Assembly (NCBI RefSeq): GCF_052857255.1
Contig: NC_135497.1
Span: 347,092,799 to 347,156,798, forward strand
Direction: 5' to 3'
Source of the DNA: Amblyomma americanum
Taxonomy: Eukaryota; Arthropoda; Arachnida; Ixodida; Ixodidae
Length of the DNA: 64,000 nt
The notes below the pieces were generated by a model. It did no database searches. It was not told the origin of the DNA and was given only the letters and a program-made list of their open reading frames with translations. The translations under genes and the position numbers were made by a program. Below, piece after piece: positions 42,226 to 54,419 of the stretch. How positions within the stretch are numbered: position 1 is the stretch's first letter; each line of letters opens with the position of its first letter.

Positions 42226-42888
42226 CTGCGCAGATGCGCTCGTGGTCTCCGCACGCAATGGTCGCAATCGAGAACATCGCGCTGGTTTCTCAAGCCTCCT
42301 TCAGTCATTGATTATGTGCAGCGCAGACAACACACTGCACGGCAGGCGTGTCCACATGTAGGTCACGCATACCTGTTCTGACTAGACAAAGCCAGCCCTT
42401 CTTTTAACTATGCCCGAAAGTAAGCCCAAGAGGCTGTCGTAAAGGGATTGATAACGGCCACTCTCCTTTGGATTCTTTTTCCGCAGGGCAAATCTATGGG
42501 ACCCGTTCCAGCCATTTCTCTTTTCGTGAGGAACTCGCTCGAGCTTTTCAAAAACTCTCTCGATTTCCCACGCAGCGAAGAGTATTCAAATACGCCACTT
42601 GCCTTCAGTATGTTAACGCGTACTTACAGACACGTCATGGTCAAGTTAAACTCAATATTGTCACTAGGACACCGTTCAAGCACGTGCATAACCATCTTAG
42701 CTGACGATAAACAGCGACTTGTCTTAGCAGCAAGCGCGAAAGCATACGTGGGTAACATTGGTTCGGGCCGTGGATGATGCATGATAAGTCATCACTGCCA
42801 TCGAGCATTGCGACTGTGAAAATTAACCAGAGACCACCAGAGCCCCGGGCGGCTCATCACGACATCTGTGCGACGCAGGCAATGCTAG
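42226..42888. other. No recognised feature
   Basis: A 109-codon plus frame at 42448-42777 has no motif. No SINE or LINE domain is seen. Confidence 0.35.
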
Positions 42889-43062
42889 GGGCGAGTGAAC
42901 AATGTAGTGAGTGGGCATGAGCGTAAGTGATTGGTTGTGAGTGTGAGCGGTGAGTGCAAGTGACTGTTGTGAGTGCGTGAGGTCATGAAGGTGAGTGAGT
43001 GGTTGTGCGTGTGAGTGGACACGAGTGTGAGTGAGTGGTGAGTGCGAGTGGACATGAGTGTT
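42889..43062 (+). repeat. Degenerate GTGAGT-rich tandem repeat
   Basis: About 170 bp made of GTGAGTG, GAGTGAGTG and TGTGAGTG units with irregular spacing. It runs into GGTTTATGGGAGTTTTATGT at 43067, which resembles the minus-strand 3' end of a family B SINE. Confidence 0.75.
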
Positions 43063-43082
43063 TGATTAGGTTTATGGGAGTT

Positions 43083-43460
43083 TTATGTCCCAAAGCTGGC
43101 TGTGGAAGTTAGTGAGCGGAGTTGGCACTGGGCAAGGAGAGCTGCCTCAATCAGCTCATCAACCGTGTTGGAGATGCCAAGGGCGAGGAGCATGTCGTTG
43201 AGCGTCGAGAGAGGTAGGCAAAGGGGTGCTTGAGGCCGCAGCGTATAAGGCAACCGAGGCGTTGCTCCTACGTGGGCATGAGACAGGTGCAGTGTAAGCC
43301 ATACGACTAAGGACAAATGCTTGAGGTGGCGAAAACGGCGACAGGGTCCGCTTTGGCGTACCGCTTTCCCCGCGACAAGGAAGTAATGCGAGAAAGCCAC
43401 CAGCTGGCAGCTGACATGCAGCCGTTGCGCGCTTGTGATGCTGTGAGGAGAAGCCAACCA
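43083..43460 (-). pseudogene. Possible LINE linker fragment
   Basis: The minus frame 43457-43083 contains STLNDMLLALGISNTVDELI and EAALLAQCQLRSL, resembling the segment between RT and RNase H in I-like tick LINEs (NT-x-EELIEA-x-x-x-AQ). No catalytic motif is present, so the call is weak. Confidence 0.4.
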
Positions 43461-43960
43461 AACTGATACAGGATTTTTGCGGCCTCCAGAATCTCCACGA
43501 GCGCATTCGCATAGGAGAAGGCCTCTACGGCTCTCTAGTAAGGATCGTCTGAGTTGCGTCCCTTGAACGACTAAGTGGCGCCGCTATTGCATGCGTTTCT
43601 GACGAAATTTTATATTACGAATGTCGGCTATATCAAACTATCTTACTATTTTTTACCTCTCGCTATAAAGAGATTTCACTGTTTATTAATCTCTGAGCAG
43701 CAGGTAGAACTTACCTTTACGTGTTTCGTTTTTGCTTGGGCTAGCCTAGCATAAAAAAATTTAAACATTTTTATCAGTGGGAATGACCTACATTATCAAA
43801 TGTGGGCACTATTGGCAGCCGCAAATATGCGCACACAAAGAGACAGGTTGGGGAAACCTAAAAAGATTGAAAAATAATAATCCCTGCCGGCACCACTGAC
43901 GTGTAACAGGCTTAACCTAATGTTAATATAAAAGAAGAGGCCCAAGGGCAACGGTAATTT
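43461..43960. other. No recognised feature
   Basis: AT-rich after 43570. No motif, SINE or LINE domain is seen. Confidence 0.4.
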
Positions 43961-45165
43961 TACCACCAGTAGGTGTTGAAAATGGAACAAAAAAATGGAG
44001 GGGGTGGGAAGCTACATAGAGATCCACAGCCGGGAGAGCGGGCCCAAGGAGACTCCCCTGATCTCCTATGGGAAGTAGCGGAGAGGATGGGTGAAATGGA
44101 TATGTTGAATGGTTGTCGGGAAAGGGGTTATGACCATAGGGATGGGAATGGAGACAGCAAGTTTTTTGCTCTGATCCTTCGATTGTCTCGACTCCATTGC
44201 TGGCCTTCCTGGCCAGGACGGGGAGGGCGTCAAGATTGCCCAATGGTGCGGCCCCGCTCACGGGATGCCCGACCACCCACCAAACGCAACAGGCTCCGAC
44301 CGCCGGAGACAGGAGAACCTAACCCGGGGTCAGCTACCTGGGGCCCCTCCACGACTTGTAGGGTTTGTTTCCAACCTGCCAGCTACTTCTCGTATTGTGC
44401 TTTTCGCGGTTTTTCAGACACCGGAAGTATGTGTGGTGTGATCCGGCCAAAAGAGGCTTAAGTCGTCAGCCTATCGGCCCTCGGTACCATGACCCAACAT
44501 TTCCGGGGGACCCACCTGTGCTTCCATGCAACCAACCATGCACTATTTTGTCCCCTAGCTTCCTCCGCTCCTACTGAGGAGGGAGTGTTCAAGGCCGGAC
44601 TGACAGGACCACAAACCAAGAGCGTGGCTTAGGTTGAGATGACATGAGCCTACTCCGCCGGTACTGCACAACATCGACGGTTTTCGCACTAGTCGTACTA
44701 CGCCCCCCTACCTCGGTGTCCCGCAGTGACCCCAATGGCCCCGCGGTCAGCCGTGTGGCCACTTCCCCGAGGCGTCGTTTTAGAGCCTGGCAATGTGAAC
44801 TCCCCGCGTGGACCTGGTTTCCCCGGAACCAGAAACTGGCACGTCGGTAGCCAGACGTGCACGCCCCCGCGTACGGAGAAAGGTAGCATGTATTTGAAAA
44901 CCTTTTGACATGTGTACATGCCTTCCGTGCCGGATTCCGTGGGTCCAGCCTGGTAATATAACCAGGCTTGCCTCCGCTCAGGCATCGGACCTCACGGGCG
45001 CAATTGGCCTTAATAGCTGCGTGGAAGTCGCTGCCACTCCCATGGGGTTCGCATCCCCAGAGGGCGGGTCCTGGCCATACGCATCGCCACCGCTGGCGTT
45101 GTGGGGGGTTGTCACAAGCAGGCCGCACAGTCGGATTTCTCCCCCACGAGGAGACGCAATAAAAT
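43961..45165 (+). other. GC-rich repeat-like block, unclassified
   Basis: A compositionally distinct ~1.2 kb with sharp edges against AT-rich flanks. It has CTCCTACTGAGGAGGGAGTG, several TACCGGCG/CCCCGGAACCAG-type blocks and a 162-codon plus frame (43973-44461) with no domain. On the minus strand a long frame (45461-44589) runs out of a CR1 tail into it, so that is not a gene. It looks like a retroelement 5' UTR by general character, which is inference only. Confidence 0.4.
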
Positions 45166-45204
45166 GACTTAAAATTGCCTATAGCATGAAGTACTATATG
45201 CTTC

Positions 45205-45540
45205 ATGATGACGGTATTTTTTATTTCATTTATACTGTCAGCCCTGACGCTTGGGCCATTACAGGAGTGGGTGTTCAAACACGGAACAAAAAGCAAAAAC
45301 AAAATAAAACAAACATAGCTATCAACACAAAATTTCATACATATTGTGCTTGCCACTAATACAAAATAAAACACAGGTAGGATATAAAGTAGAAGACAAA
45401 ACACTGTGCAACTTGTAAATTCACTAAGTGATTGGGATGTCACCACAGAGTTTGGTAGCATGGTCCATTCTTTAAAGATTTCCGGCAGAAAACGAAATTT
45501 AAATCAATAATTTCGGACAGTCGGCCTTGGGACACTCGGC
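45205..45540 (-). pseudogene. CR1-like LINE 3' end
   Basis: The minus strand encodes LKNGPCYQTLW / KEWTMLPNSVVTSQSLSEF, the W-N-x-LP-x-SVV C-terminus of CR1-like ORF2. It ends at GGCTGACAGTATAAATGAAA, nearly the terminus of the LINE at 33058. It is about 330 bp long and 5'-truncated. Confidence 0.75.
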
Positions 45541-45834
45541 CTTGGGAATCTGTGGTGATGTTGTGATGCTTCTCTTGCTCTAATTTCGAAGTTGTGGGGT
45601 TTCTAGCGTGGTTTGAACCTTGAGCTCTGGGCCAACACCACTCCGCTAGCTCGAACCACAGCTATGGCCTTGAAGAACAGCGCCACCGAGGAACAGCAGG
45701 CACGTTTTTAAACGGTTCTGGTCACCGCCGAGGTGTGCTCGCCTCCGTCCGCTGAGTCCGGCGTCTCGCTTTCTTCAACTCTCCGCTGCCTGCTGCGTGC
45801 ACGGCCCGCCGACGACAAGAGGGGCGATGTGAAC

Positions 45835-46020
45835 GGCTTTGGTTTGTTTAATTTCTAACGCGTCGATGTTACGTTTATCGTAGTGGTCCAAGGCGGTGCA
45901 TGCGTATTCTAGTATAGGCCGTATGATTTAGCAGTAAGTTAATTTTCTAACTTCGGCGAATGCAAGCTTTCGCTTATGTCTTAGATAGCAGGGCTTACGA
46001 AAGGCTTATGAGCATACCAG
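45835..46020 (-). pseudogene. CR1-like RT thumb scrap
   Basis: The minus strand reads RPILEYACTALDHYDKRNID in one frame (45930-45870), the thumb motif RPxLEYACxVWDPxxxxNI of CR1-like RTs. Stops and shifts are on both sides. Confidence 0.6.
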
Positions 46021-48641
46021 CATATCATATCAGCACGTTTGCACAAGGAAGTTGGTGAATCAGAATGCCGGCACCTATTAAATATAAACCTTGCTTCGAG
46101 ACGCTGAATTCGGCTCAGACCAAGGTTTCTTTCTTAGTATCATCTGTTTCGGCGATTTCGAAGACACATCGCATGAAACACATAATAATTGATAAACTCG
46201 CGGCTCTGCACAAAATATAAATTTCAGTTAGACGCGATGGCAGTTTAGGCGACTTGCCGGCTTCAAAATGCTTTCCTTCAGAAGAATGCCCAAAATGTCT
46301 CAGGAGCTGCGTCTGCGTCAATGAGCAGTCGAGATCAGGCTCAGTGCGCAGCGTCTAGGACGAATTCTAGTGCGCAAGAGTTCAATTTTGGTCCCTTTCC
46401 GATGCGTCTCGTGGTTCTTGTACGAAACCTACAGAAACGTTGGCAGCGCCTGCATCCCCGCCGTCGTGTGGTCTTCGGCTGATGATGTCGATTCTTGTGC
46501 TTGGTCCTCAGCTCGTTCTGAAGTGGTGCGGCTCGGACAACTGTTCGGTGTACAAAACGGCTGTTAGAATGACAACTATCATTATCATCATTATTTATCA
46601 ATACTTAAAGCCCCTAGATGGAGTACTACCCAACGAGGGAGCGTATAAATATAAAAGCATCCACATGCTACTTAAATATGCCATACAATAACGCCCAAAC
46701 TGAAGCCTTTCTTCGATATTTAGACACATCAGCTCAGGTTCTATTACCATTTCTTTCTATCGCCTGAAAGACATGAACATTTCATTTGTCGCAAAAGGCA
46801 GCAACAAATTCGAAGTTCATTTCAATTGATATTTTCAATACGCATGCAGCAATAAACACTAAGGTGGTTGTAACATTTTGGGCCATAATTTAATTACGAA
46901 GGTTTGCAACATAGCAAAACTTGTTAAATTAAAAATTAAAAGATTACTGAAACCTACGATGCATATTTCGATCACTAGCAAGCTAGCAGTGCTGGACTTA
47001 ATTACTCTCAGATATATCAAGTGATCATGGTGTACGACTAGGTTACTGAAAGCATGACATTGCGACATAGTACTTAGAACGAGAACGAAATGCATTCTGA
47101 CCAGAAGATGTTAACACGAGTTGGGACTGACGGCCCTCGAGAGGAATCATACCGCAGCGCACGTTCTCACATCTAAAGAGATATAGGTAACTTGCAAAGA
47201 AATGTGGACAAATTGTGGCTAGCAAATAGTCCATAAGATAAAAATGGTGATAGTGGTCAATGCTCAAAATCTCGCAACCCTAAATGTGCGTGGCATCCAG
47301 GCAGGGAGAGGACCAGCTTCATGGTTTCATAGAGGAAGATTAATCAGAACATATTCTCTGTGGGACACACGGCTATTCACCTAACATGTAAATAACTTTC
47401 AGATAATCTGAATTTCTTAATTTATGACATCTTCGGGTGAGTAGGACTTGAAGGCTCAGACAGCGACACCTTTACATCTCGCAGAATTAGTAATTATTTT
47501 TCCAGGTTACTTATCTGTTAACAATAATATGTGGAGACCTTCAGAGTCCTATTCAGTAGACATCACTGGCAATTGTATACATGCACTACTTAAATTATTA
47601 AGAAGTTTCTGGTTAAAAGACTCACAACCAAGCAGAACCTCGATGATATGTGTCTTAGGCGCACGCCATGATATCAACGCAAATGTCGCACCTCAGACCT
47701 GCTTCGATCAGTACAAGAGATTGCGTGAACAACCTTCGTGGCCCTCTTTTTGAATGTCTTTTCTTAAGCTCCATCACCAGAAGAGCTTCGTTTCGAAGTA
47801 TGAGTATATCCTGTTGCCAATGACAGGAATCTTGGGAACGAAAGCATCGCCCATGAAGCCTAGCGTTATTTACCAACTACAGCACTTCCAACTCATGTGA
47901 CCGGAACTGCGAACTGAATGGTTCGTACATCAATATTTGGCATCGGTCAATGTGCGATGACTCTATGAAATGAGAATTATGAAGCAGTTTTGGCGCTGGC
48001 GCACTTTAATAGCTATGTCGGCTGCTTAGGCAATATGTCATGCTAATGCTGGTCTCTTCTCGATAGCAATTTTCAACTAGAACTCTTTCGAGGGGGTCGC
48101 ACGAAGCTCAGTGGGGTGCCAACTCGCCCCATACCCTATTCTAATTAAACAATGGGCTCACGTGCAAGCATGTTGGCGATATGTGCGGTGGCGCTGGTTG
48201 CAGATGAAAAGTTTCACTCCAACAGTGCTACAGAAAATATGGAGATAAAATCACATTGAAAGAAAAAACAACAGCCAAACAGAATTCATTTGGTAAGCCA
48301 GCAGTGATGCCATTTCCACAGTTGCTAAGACATCCCTGTCTTCAAGATACAGCAGTTCCTGCTCAGTGCAAATGAAGGCCTCCTGGTGCCAGATGGAAGT
48401 ACCTTCTCATTATTGGACGGTACTCTCCACTTCCACGCGTACTGGCCAATTGTCAGCAACAATGTTACTTGTGAACGCCAGTGTCAAATGTTCCGCCTGT
48501 GTGATCAGGGGTGCTCGCATTATTTTATCACTATGGAATTATCTTCCTTGTGTCCTTCATTCGTTATTTGCGCTTCGGGCAGCTACCTTTTAAAGATGTA
48601 TGATAGATTAAATGGACGTCTTGCTGGGCACGGTGGTAACT
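46021..48641. other. No recognised gene
   Basis: Mostly AT-rich DNA. 46115-46600 is somewhat GC-richer with short frames. No frame above ~100 codons, no SINE head, and no LINE domain is seen. Confidence 0.4.
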
Positions 48642-48761
48642 GTACATCTTTTTGGTTACAGGCCCGTGTTGCCTTCAAATAAATCAATTGTGAGTGGCGC
48701 TCCGTTCCGTCTTTCTACCTTGTGTTGTGTCTGTTTACGCGCCTGTAACCAAAAAGACGTA
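48642..48761. repeat. Inverted repeat, 21-bp arms, ~78-bp loop
   Basis: TACATCTTTTTGGTTACAGG at 48642 pairs with CCTGTAACCAAAAAGACGTA at 48742, with one mismatch. The loop contains CAAATAAATC. The sequence next to each arm (GATGTATGATAG at 48595, GACGTATGATAG at 48757) is also repeated. Confidence 0.7.
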
Positions 48762-48863
48762 TGATAGCAACCCGTGTTAACAGCACTTCTTTTTTGTTTT
48801 TGTTTACAAAGGGCATTTGTTTTACCGTGATATTAAAAATTGGGCTGAAAAAAAATGAAAATA

Positions 48864-48914
48864 GGTTTTTGGGAAAAGGAAATGGCACAGTATCTGTCTC
48901 ACATATCGGTACAC
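48864..48914 (-). mobile_element. SINE family A 3' scrap
   Basis: GGGAAAAGGAAATGGCACAG and TATCTGTCTCACATATCGG, the minus-strand 3' end of family A. Confidence 0.7.
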
Positions 48915-49039
48915 AAAGCTAAGATTGTGTACTGTAACGAGATACAGAATCTGAGGGAGATACAGCATCACCCTAGCACTAACCCTTCCCCACAGAAGAA
49001 CAAGCACGAAAAAAATTGGATATCTGATACGATTCGATG

Positions 49040-49354
49040 TCAGATGATCTTTTTTGTAATTATTCCTACAACAGAAGACCCAGCAGCAAGGAGCGGCTTC
49101 ATGGGTGACGTGTCAGTAGCAAGCAATGCTAGCTCCGCTGCCTGGAAGGCGTCGTTCCGAGTGAATCCTTTGCGCCGCTCTGCCGTGTAGCGCTTGCAGA
49201 GAAAGACCACGGCGGCGATGTCGCCCCAGATCAGCTTGAACATGCGCAAGATCACGAGCACTGCCAAGCACAAGGCGCAGACCCATACGCAGGCCCCGAC
49301 AGTGTTGTCACGCACGAAGTTCCGCATGTGTGGTCCGTACTTCTCGTTGTGCAT
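49040..49354 (-). CDS. Membrane-protein gene, exon 4 (last)
   Basis: On the minus strand a strong acceptor (TGTTATTCTGCAG) precedes ATGCACAACG at 49354. The frame, continuing phase 0 from exon 3, runs 104 codons to TGA at 49040-49042. It encodes a short polar stretch with YGPHMRNFVRDN, one or two hydrophobic segments (ACVWVCALCLAVLVI; WGDIAAVVFL), then a basic CKRYTAERRK patch and a polar-to-mixed tail. No internal donor was seen, so this is probably the terminal exon. I did not find a confident polyadenylation signal. The start ATG at the exon edge is coincidental, an internal Met in the spliced model. Confidence 0.55.
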   Translation of the reverse strand: MHNEKYGPHMRNFVRDNTVGACVWVCALCLAVLVILRMFKLIWGDIAAVVFLCKRYTAERRKGFTRNDAFQAAELALLATDTSPMKPLLAAGSSVVGIITKKII

Positions 49355-50032
49355 CTGCAGAATAACAGACGGCGCACGAGCCGGGGAAAATTGCCCAACC
49401 TTGTCACGATGGCTATAAAACGGGATATTTTAAGAGCGGTCACCTTTCTGCTTTCCATTGGTTATTGGAGCGTGATTGTGTGAAAGTGAATAGCTATGTG
49501 GGCGTTATGCCTGCCTGGACAAGCATTTTTCCTCCAGATTCTGGTCATTAAAGGTATAAAAACTATCATTGTTAGGTTTAGCACAACCATCCAAGCCTTT
49601 AAAGTATGGTGTGTGTGTGTGTCAAGTATCGTAAAAGAGCAACCACTAACTCTCAGCTTGTAAGCAAATATGTACACAGTGCGTGCAGTGTGTGAAGCTC
49701 AGTGTGTCAGCATCAGCATCCCCCGATGCTCCTTGAGTTAAAAGCAATTGTGCCCTTCCACCTCGGTTTTACTCAAGCGCAAGAACTACCGTGATATTTT
49801 TTATTTGTTAGCACGGAAAGTGAAAATTTGGTCGTCGGTAGGCGCGTCAACGAATTCAATCCTCTCTTAAACTCCGTTAGTTTCACTTTGTGCTTAAGGG
49901 GAGATTGGCGTAAGGCCGAATTTTTACTGTCTGCAGCTTAAGCTGTTAGCGCAGATTCGCTAACCCGGTAACCTAGCAAGCATTGCGCAAGAAAACATTC
50001 TCCGACCACAGTGGTCCATATATATAATATAC

Positions 50033-50260
50033 CTGGATAACCTCGGCGTGCTCTGACTTTTCCAACATCTCATAGAGACATGCGCACGCCTCGAAGATGT
50101 CTTCCTTCGACCGACGCGACGGCTTCCGGCACCACGTGGGAAGTGTACAGGTCTCCGAGCCGTACAGGTACGACAGCGTGCGGGGCAGGCACACGAGGTA
50201 CTTGCTGTAGCCGTCGTACGCATACAAGAACACCGCCATAGCAAAACGGCCTCGCATCAT
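50033..50260 (-). CDS. Membrane-protein gene, exon 3
   Basis: A 228-nt exon, exactly 76 codons, phase 0 at both ends. The acceptor is GGTTGTTTCTTCAG before ATGATGCGAG (50260). The donor is CCAG followed by GTATAT (50032). It encodes one hydrophobic stretch (FAMAVFLYAYDGYSKYLV), then a loop with three Cys and the basic CRKPSRRSKED. It ends in a helix-like ACLYEMLEKSEHAEVIQ. Intron 3 is 678 nt. Confidence 0.6.
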
Positions 50261-52754
50261 CTGAAGAAACAACCAGCGCAGCAAGGCTTCATTAGGTAAT
50301 GCCAAAAGAGTCCCACTTATTCAGAAGGCGACAAAGGTTACATCTTTCAGTAAAACATAGTAGTACGGTTTTTCCGTACATGGCCGACATGGATAAACAG
50401 TGCAGATAAACCGCAAGCTGATGGCATAAAAGAGAACAGCTGCGTGTTCCAAACAGACTGACACATTTTTTCCAACTCTTCTGTAATGAATTCAGATACT
50501 TCCAAAGCCGGACACAACAAATGCACTATCGCAACAGTCCATGTACAAATAATCTCATCCGGACAGCTTCAAGACAAGAGGACAGGGAGTTTGAAAGACA
50601 CCTAACAAACACGTTGGGATAGTTAGCTCTTAATTATCCTTTAAGTTCGAGGCTACATTGTTCCATGGAGACACAAATAATGAAAAGGCGACGGTAGAAG
50701 AGCGAAAATTCTTCCGCTTATGAAGGAACGACGGGGCCGTACATAGAAAATTAACGTATTTTCTTATTCGGAACAGGGTACACTGGATAGACTATAGGGG
50801 GCTTTTCGTCTGTTTCCTTTCCATTATACCTTCGTCTACGATCATCAATCACACTCCACCTTGTTCCATATCTCTGTACTTCTTTCTTAGAAGACCTATT
50901 CAACCCAGTTGGCAGTGGGATTCTCTTAAAGAACATGGCGGTAGTTTCAGAATCGAGCCCAGGAGGCTGGATTCCGTTCCGTCAACGTCGCGTCGCCGAA
51001 AGATAACTTCCTAGGGTTCTCGATGCACGCCGCCCCACTCCGTCGTTCAGGGAGGACACAACCGCGGCATTTGCACTATAGCGTAAACCCTTGCGGCGGC
51101 CGCCATGTTGGTGCCCAACGCGGAGGCAGCACATGGGCATCGCGCAGCTGCATGTCGACCATGAGGCGAAGAAAGGCGCGCCGCGTTGAGAAGATGATGG
51201 GAACGTTTATTGCTAACGGTTGGCACATTTGCCTAAGATGAACAAAACGTAAAAATAAGCGTCGGCAAAGCAAAAGGCCATCACAATAAAATCTTATAAT
51301 TCTTATTTTCAATGCTTAATCGACCACAGGATTTTTCAAGGAGCTTTAACATTGACAGAGACCCGTAAAACGATACGGTAACTTATTGCTGTTGTTGCCA
51401 TTGCCTTCATTTCCATAGTTAGTGCATTTAACTTACAATGATGCTAAAACTCTTAACAGCAGAGAACTACCATGCTTAGATGCTGCATCAAAGCCATTTG
51501 GTAGCTGGGTTTACGATTAACAAGATTACAAAAGCGCACTCAGACATGGCCGGACACAAGCATAGGCGACAAAACAGATGCTGTTTCTGAATAATGTCCT
51601 CCAGTCACCAACTAGCCTAATCATATGCTGTATAATGCCGCCCCCAGTACAAAACAACCCTGGCGATATTGGCTGTGCTGATGGCAGGATAACACACATA
51701 AGTGATCACTGCCTACCAATTTGAAATAGTTATTTTAACTGACTTCATAACTGCAACGACCGCGACTCTTTTTTTATCTTGTAATACGCTACCGTCACTG
51801 CATAATGCTAACAGTGTTTCAAGCGGCGATATTGTGACTTTCAGGTGAGTTTCAGATAAATCATGCACTACACCTGACAACTCTCTTCTTTTCTTCCCTT
51901 CAGCTTGCTGCTAGTGCAAAGTACCAACTTTTTCTGTAGTACATAGCTCCTTGTACGTAGCACTAATTCGTGGACGTGTACTTTTCAGCGCAACCAAAAA
52001 AACACACGCAAAAACGTGGTGACAAGACACAGCAGCGTTTATCCATACGCCTACGCTAGCAAATATACACACGCGCTTAAGAGCAGAGCATTGCTTATCC
52101 AGAAGTTAAACCAATTGCACATGCACACATATACGCAAAAGATACAGAACAAATAAACGATAAATTCAGTGACTATGTACGCGCCAATCAACTATGAACG
52201 TCGAAGGTGTGGTATTACTCGCACAAAACACACGACCCGATCGTAGGCTGTCAGTAGGTGTTTGGCTTATCTCGGAAGAAGAAACATTCCCCAGCCATGT
52301 AGCGAGTGTTTCGTGAACAGTGCCACACATTCCTGAACACTTTGCCAAAAACGCCGCGCACAAGTCTCTCCCAACCCCCAGCGATGAAGCGTGGGGAGCG
52401 TAATGGCCATTGCCGCTTGGGAGGCAGCATTGACCACTTCACGGAATGACTGACAAGGCGCTCCAAAGAGGCGTGCGCATCGAGGCACCCTACAACTTTC
52501 ATTTAGGCAGCCTCGCCAAAAGGAGGAAGGGATCGAGGAACTTCGTAAAAACCGATAATAACATATTGCACGGCTCTGCGTTCTGTGGCGTAACGAATAT
52601 GTTCCGTTTTGCTGGACGTCGAACAGACTTCAAGACTGCTTTTTCAAGCTCATTTGTCATTTGCTTTTTTATGCTGACAGTAAATTACAAATTATACACG
52701 ATCGTTCATGGATTTGTGTTGTCATCTAGGTAGGACTTTTGGATCGAAATTGCC

Positions 52755-53290
52755 GTTTGGGCGAGTTGGTGTGACATGATTCGAAAAGACCAGCGCGGAA
52801 ACAGACAGGGACACGAGAAGAAAAAACACTGACGACAGGACGAGCGCTGACTAACAACTCTTTATTGTTGAGGAACACCCAGCACAATATATGCCAAAAA
52901 CACCACGTGACAGTCAGGGGGCCAAAGATTACAACCTAATCCACAGTCATCGAGGGGCGGCCAACACATGCTTGAACCACAAGGAAAAACCACAAAAAGT
53001 GAAAAAAGGGGTGAAGCTTTATGAAGTGAGCATATCAAAAGTACTTTAACCAGAAAAAACCAAGGGAAAAAACAAGTGCCAAACAACATCGCGGCCAAAG
53101 GGCGGTGTCAAGAACACTTTAACAATATCGAAGAGCGAGCCTAAAAGGGCCCAAGCAAGCGAAGCAAAAGCAGTCAGAAATCTAAAAACAGATGAAACGT
53201 CATGCAACCGTACAGATGCCACAAACAACTGAAACCAAATGAAAACAACCTAAAAAGCAAAAACTTGTCAACGCCAATAAGGTAAGAGGT
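52755..53290 (-). mobile_element. Retroelement 3' end, Penelope-like (tentative)
   Basis: The minus strand reads CAATAAAGAGTTGTTAGTCA, then GCGCTCGTCCTGTCGTCAGT, then GTCTTTTCGAATCATGTCAC (52780-52870), a highly repeated terminus in tick DNA that I associate with Penelope-like elements from memory. Only this end and an A-rich, frame-broken stretch remain. No RT motif is visible. Confidence 0.35.
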
Positions 53291-53544
53291 AAAAAACAGT
53301 CTGCATGTAAAAACACAATTGATGTGTGAGCTAACACTACCTTTTCGAGATATGAAAGATGAGCTGTTAGCCCTAACCGGAAGCTGTCGTTTATGCGTTG
53401 GCAGTTCGGAATCTCTCAACACATTGCGAGTTCACAACTTGCAAAAAGTTCCAAGATGCTGCAAAAAGGGATCGAATTGTAGCCGTGCAGGTATGCTACA
53501 GTGCATGCTTGAATGTAATCATTTCAAAGTGCTAGAGGCAAGGC

Positions 53545-53835
53545 TTCCATTCCGTGTCCTTGGTGCCAGGGTAAACCTACAATAGAGCATGTCACATGGA
53601 CCTGCCCTAAGGTAGACTTAGAGCCTAGAATAAACCACCCGAGTGTGCCGCAATGGGAGCACTTGCTGGCCAGCCATGATGAGGAAGCGCAACGATTTCT
53701 CTTACGTCGAGCCACGATGAAAGCTGTCAAGTGCGGCATCCTGGACCAAGAATCGATCACGGCGCCAGTGACCCATAAGGGTCAAGACCACTTTAAATCT
53801 GCCACTAATAAAGTTTTTTCTATCCATCCATCGCC
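53545..53835 (+). pseudogene. LINE C-terminus with (ATCC)n tail
   Basis: The plus strand encodes CQGKPTIEHVTWTCPKVD (C..H..C finger), then PSVPQWEHLLASHDEE and LLRRATMKAVKCGILD, the C-terminal tail of an I-type LINE. AATAAA is at 53807-53812, then GTTTTTTCT and ATCCATCCATC. It is the same terminus design as at 4813 and 5198. It lies antisense in intron 2 of the membrane-protein gene. Confidence 0.75.
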
Positions 53836-54146
53836 ATGTCAGGTGGCAGTTACATTGGCTGGTCGTGAGAGATGTCTGTGTTTGAAACAGCTACCAGGCC
53901 ATGTGTGTTGCGCATAACTTAACTCCTGAAAATATGTGCCAGGAGTGTGGTGTGAGGACTTCCCGCTTTCTGTAAAACTAAACTATAAAATGACCATGTC
54001 TGCGAAGCGATACGCAAAGAAGACTCCAAGCCGCTGAAGGGGCTCAATAACGCTATTGCGTCATATCTTCAAAGACGTGTTTCCTCAAGTTTTTACCCGT
54101 ACGTTATGTCGGGAAGTTCATTGGGAGCCAGTTTAGTCACTCTCAC

Positions 54147-54419
54147 CGCTAATCCCGAGGCCAGCAGGGGACCATTCACTCTGAAGGAGACGACCAGCCA
54201 CACAGTGTAGAGCAGCCTGGTCAGGACCAAGACGGCGAAGGATGCACTGTGCCTCCCCTTGTGTAGCGCCTCGAGACACAGGTGCAGCACACCCTCGGGG
54301 CCGACGAAGATTAAAGACTCGATCACAATCAGCGCTGGCACCTTCACGTCAGTGAGCAGCGGCAAGGTGGACTGCCGGTGGCGCATCATCACGCCCAGGA
54401 ACACCAGAAGAGGCAGGCC
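54147..54419 (-). CDS. Membrane-protein gene, exon 2
   Basis: A 273-nt exon, exactly 91 codons, phase 0. The acceptor is TGAGACTTCTACAG before GGCCTGCC (54419), with a pyrimidine-rich upstream stretch. The donor is TTAGCG followed by GTGAGA (54146). It encodes three hydrophobic segments (GLPLLVFLGVMM; VPALIVIESLIFVGPEGVLHL; FAVLVLTRLLYTVWLVVSF) separated by short charged loops (RHRQ, HKGRH). Using an earlier acceptor would break the phase with exon 1, which is why this one was chosen. Confidence 0.6.

Larger units (their letters stand above)
50261..54146 (-). other. Intron 2 of the membrane-protein gene (3.9 kb)
   Basis: Donor GTGAGA at 54146-54141, acceptor TTTCTTCAG ending at 50261. It holds a LINE 3' fragment (53545-53835) and a retroelement end (52755-53290). 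The rest is AT-rich without recognised elements. Frames at 51023-52502 have no motif. Confidence 0.5.

Noticed and set aside
42889..43062. CRISPR-like array
   Set aside because: Units are short and irregular, with no fixed repeat and unique spacers. The host is an animal, and this is a microsatellite-like array.
44589..45461. 290-codon minus-strand open frame
   Set aside because: It starts inside a CR1-like ORF2 C-terminus, runs through that element's 3' UTR and tail, and continues into the GC-rich block. The length comes from GC-rich composition and does not represent a gene.
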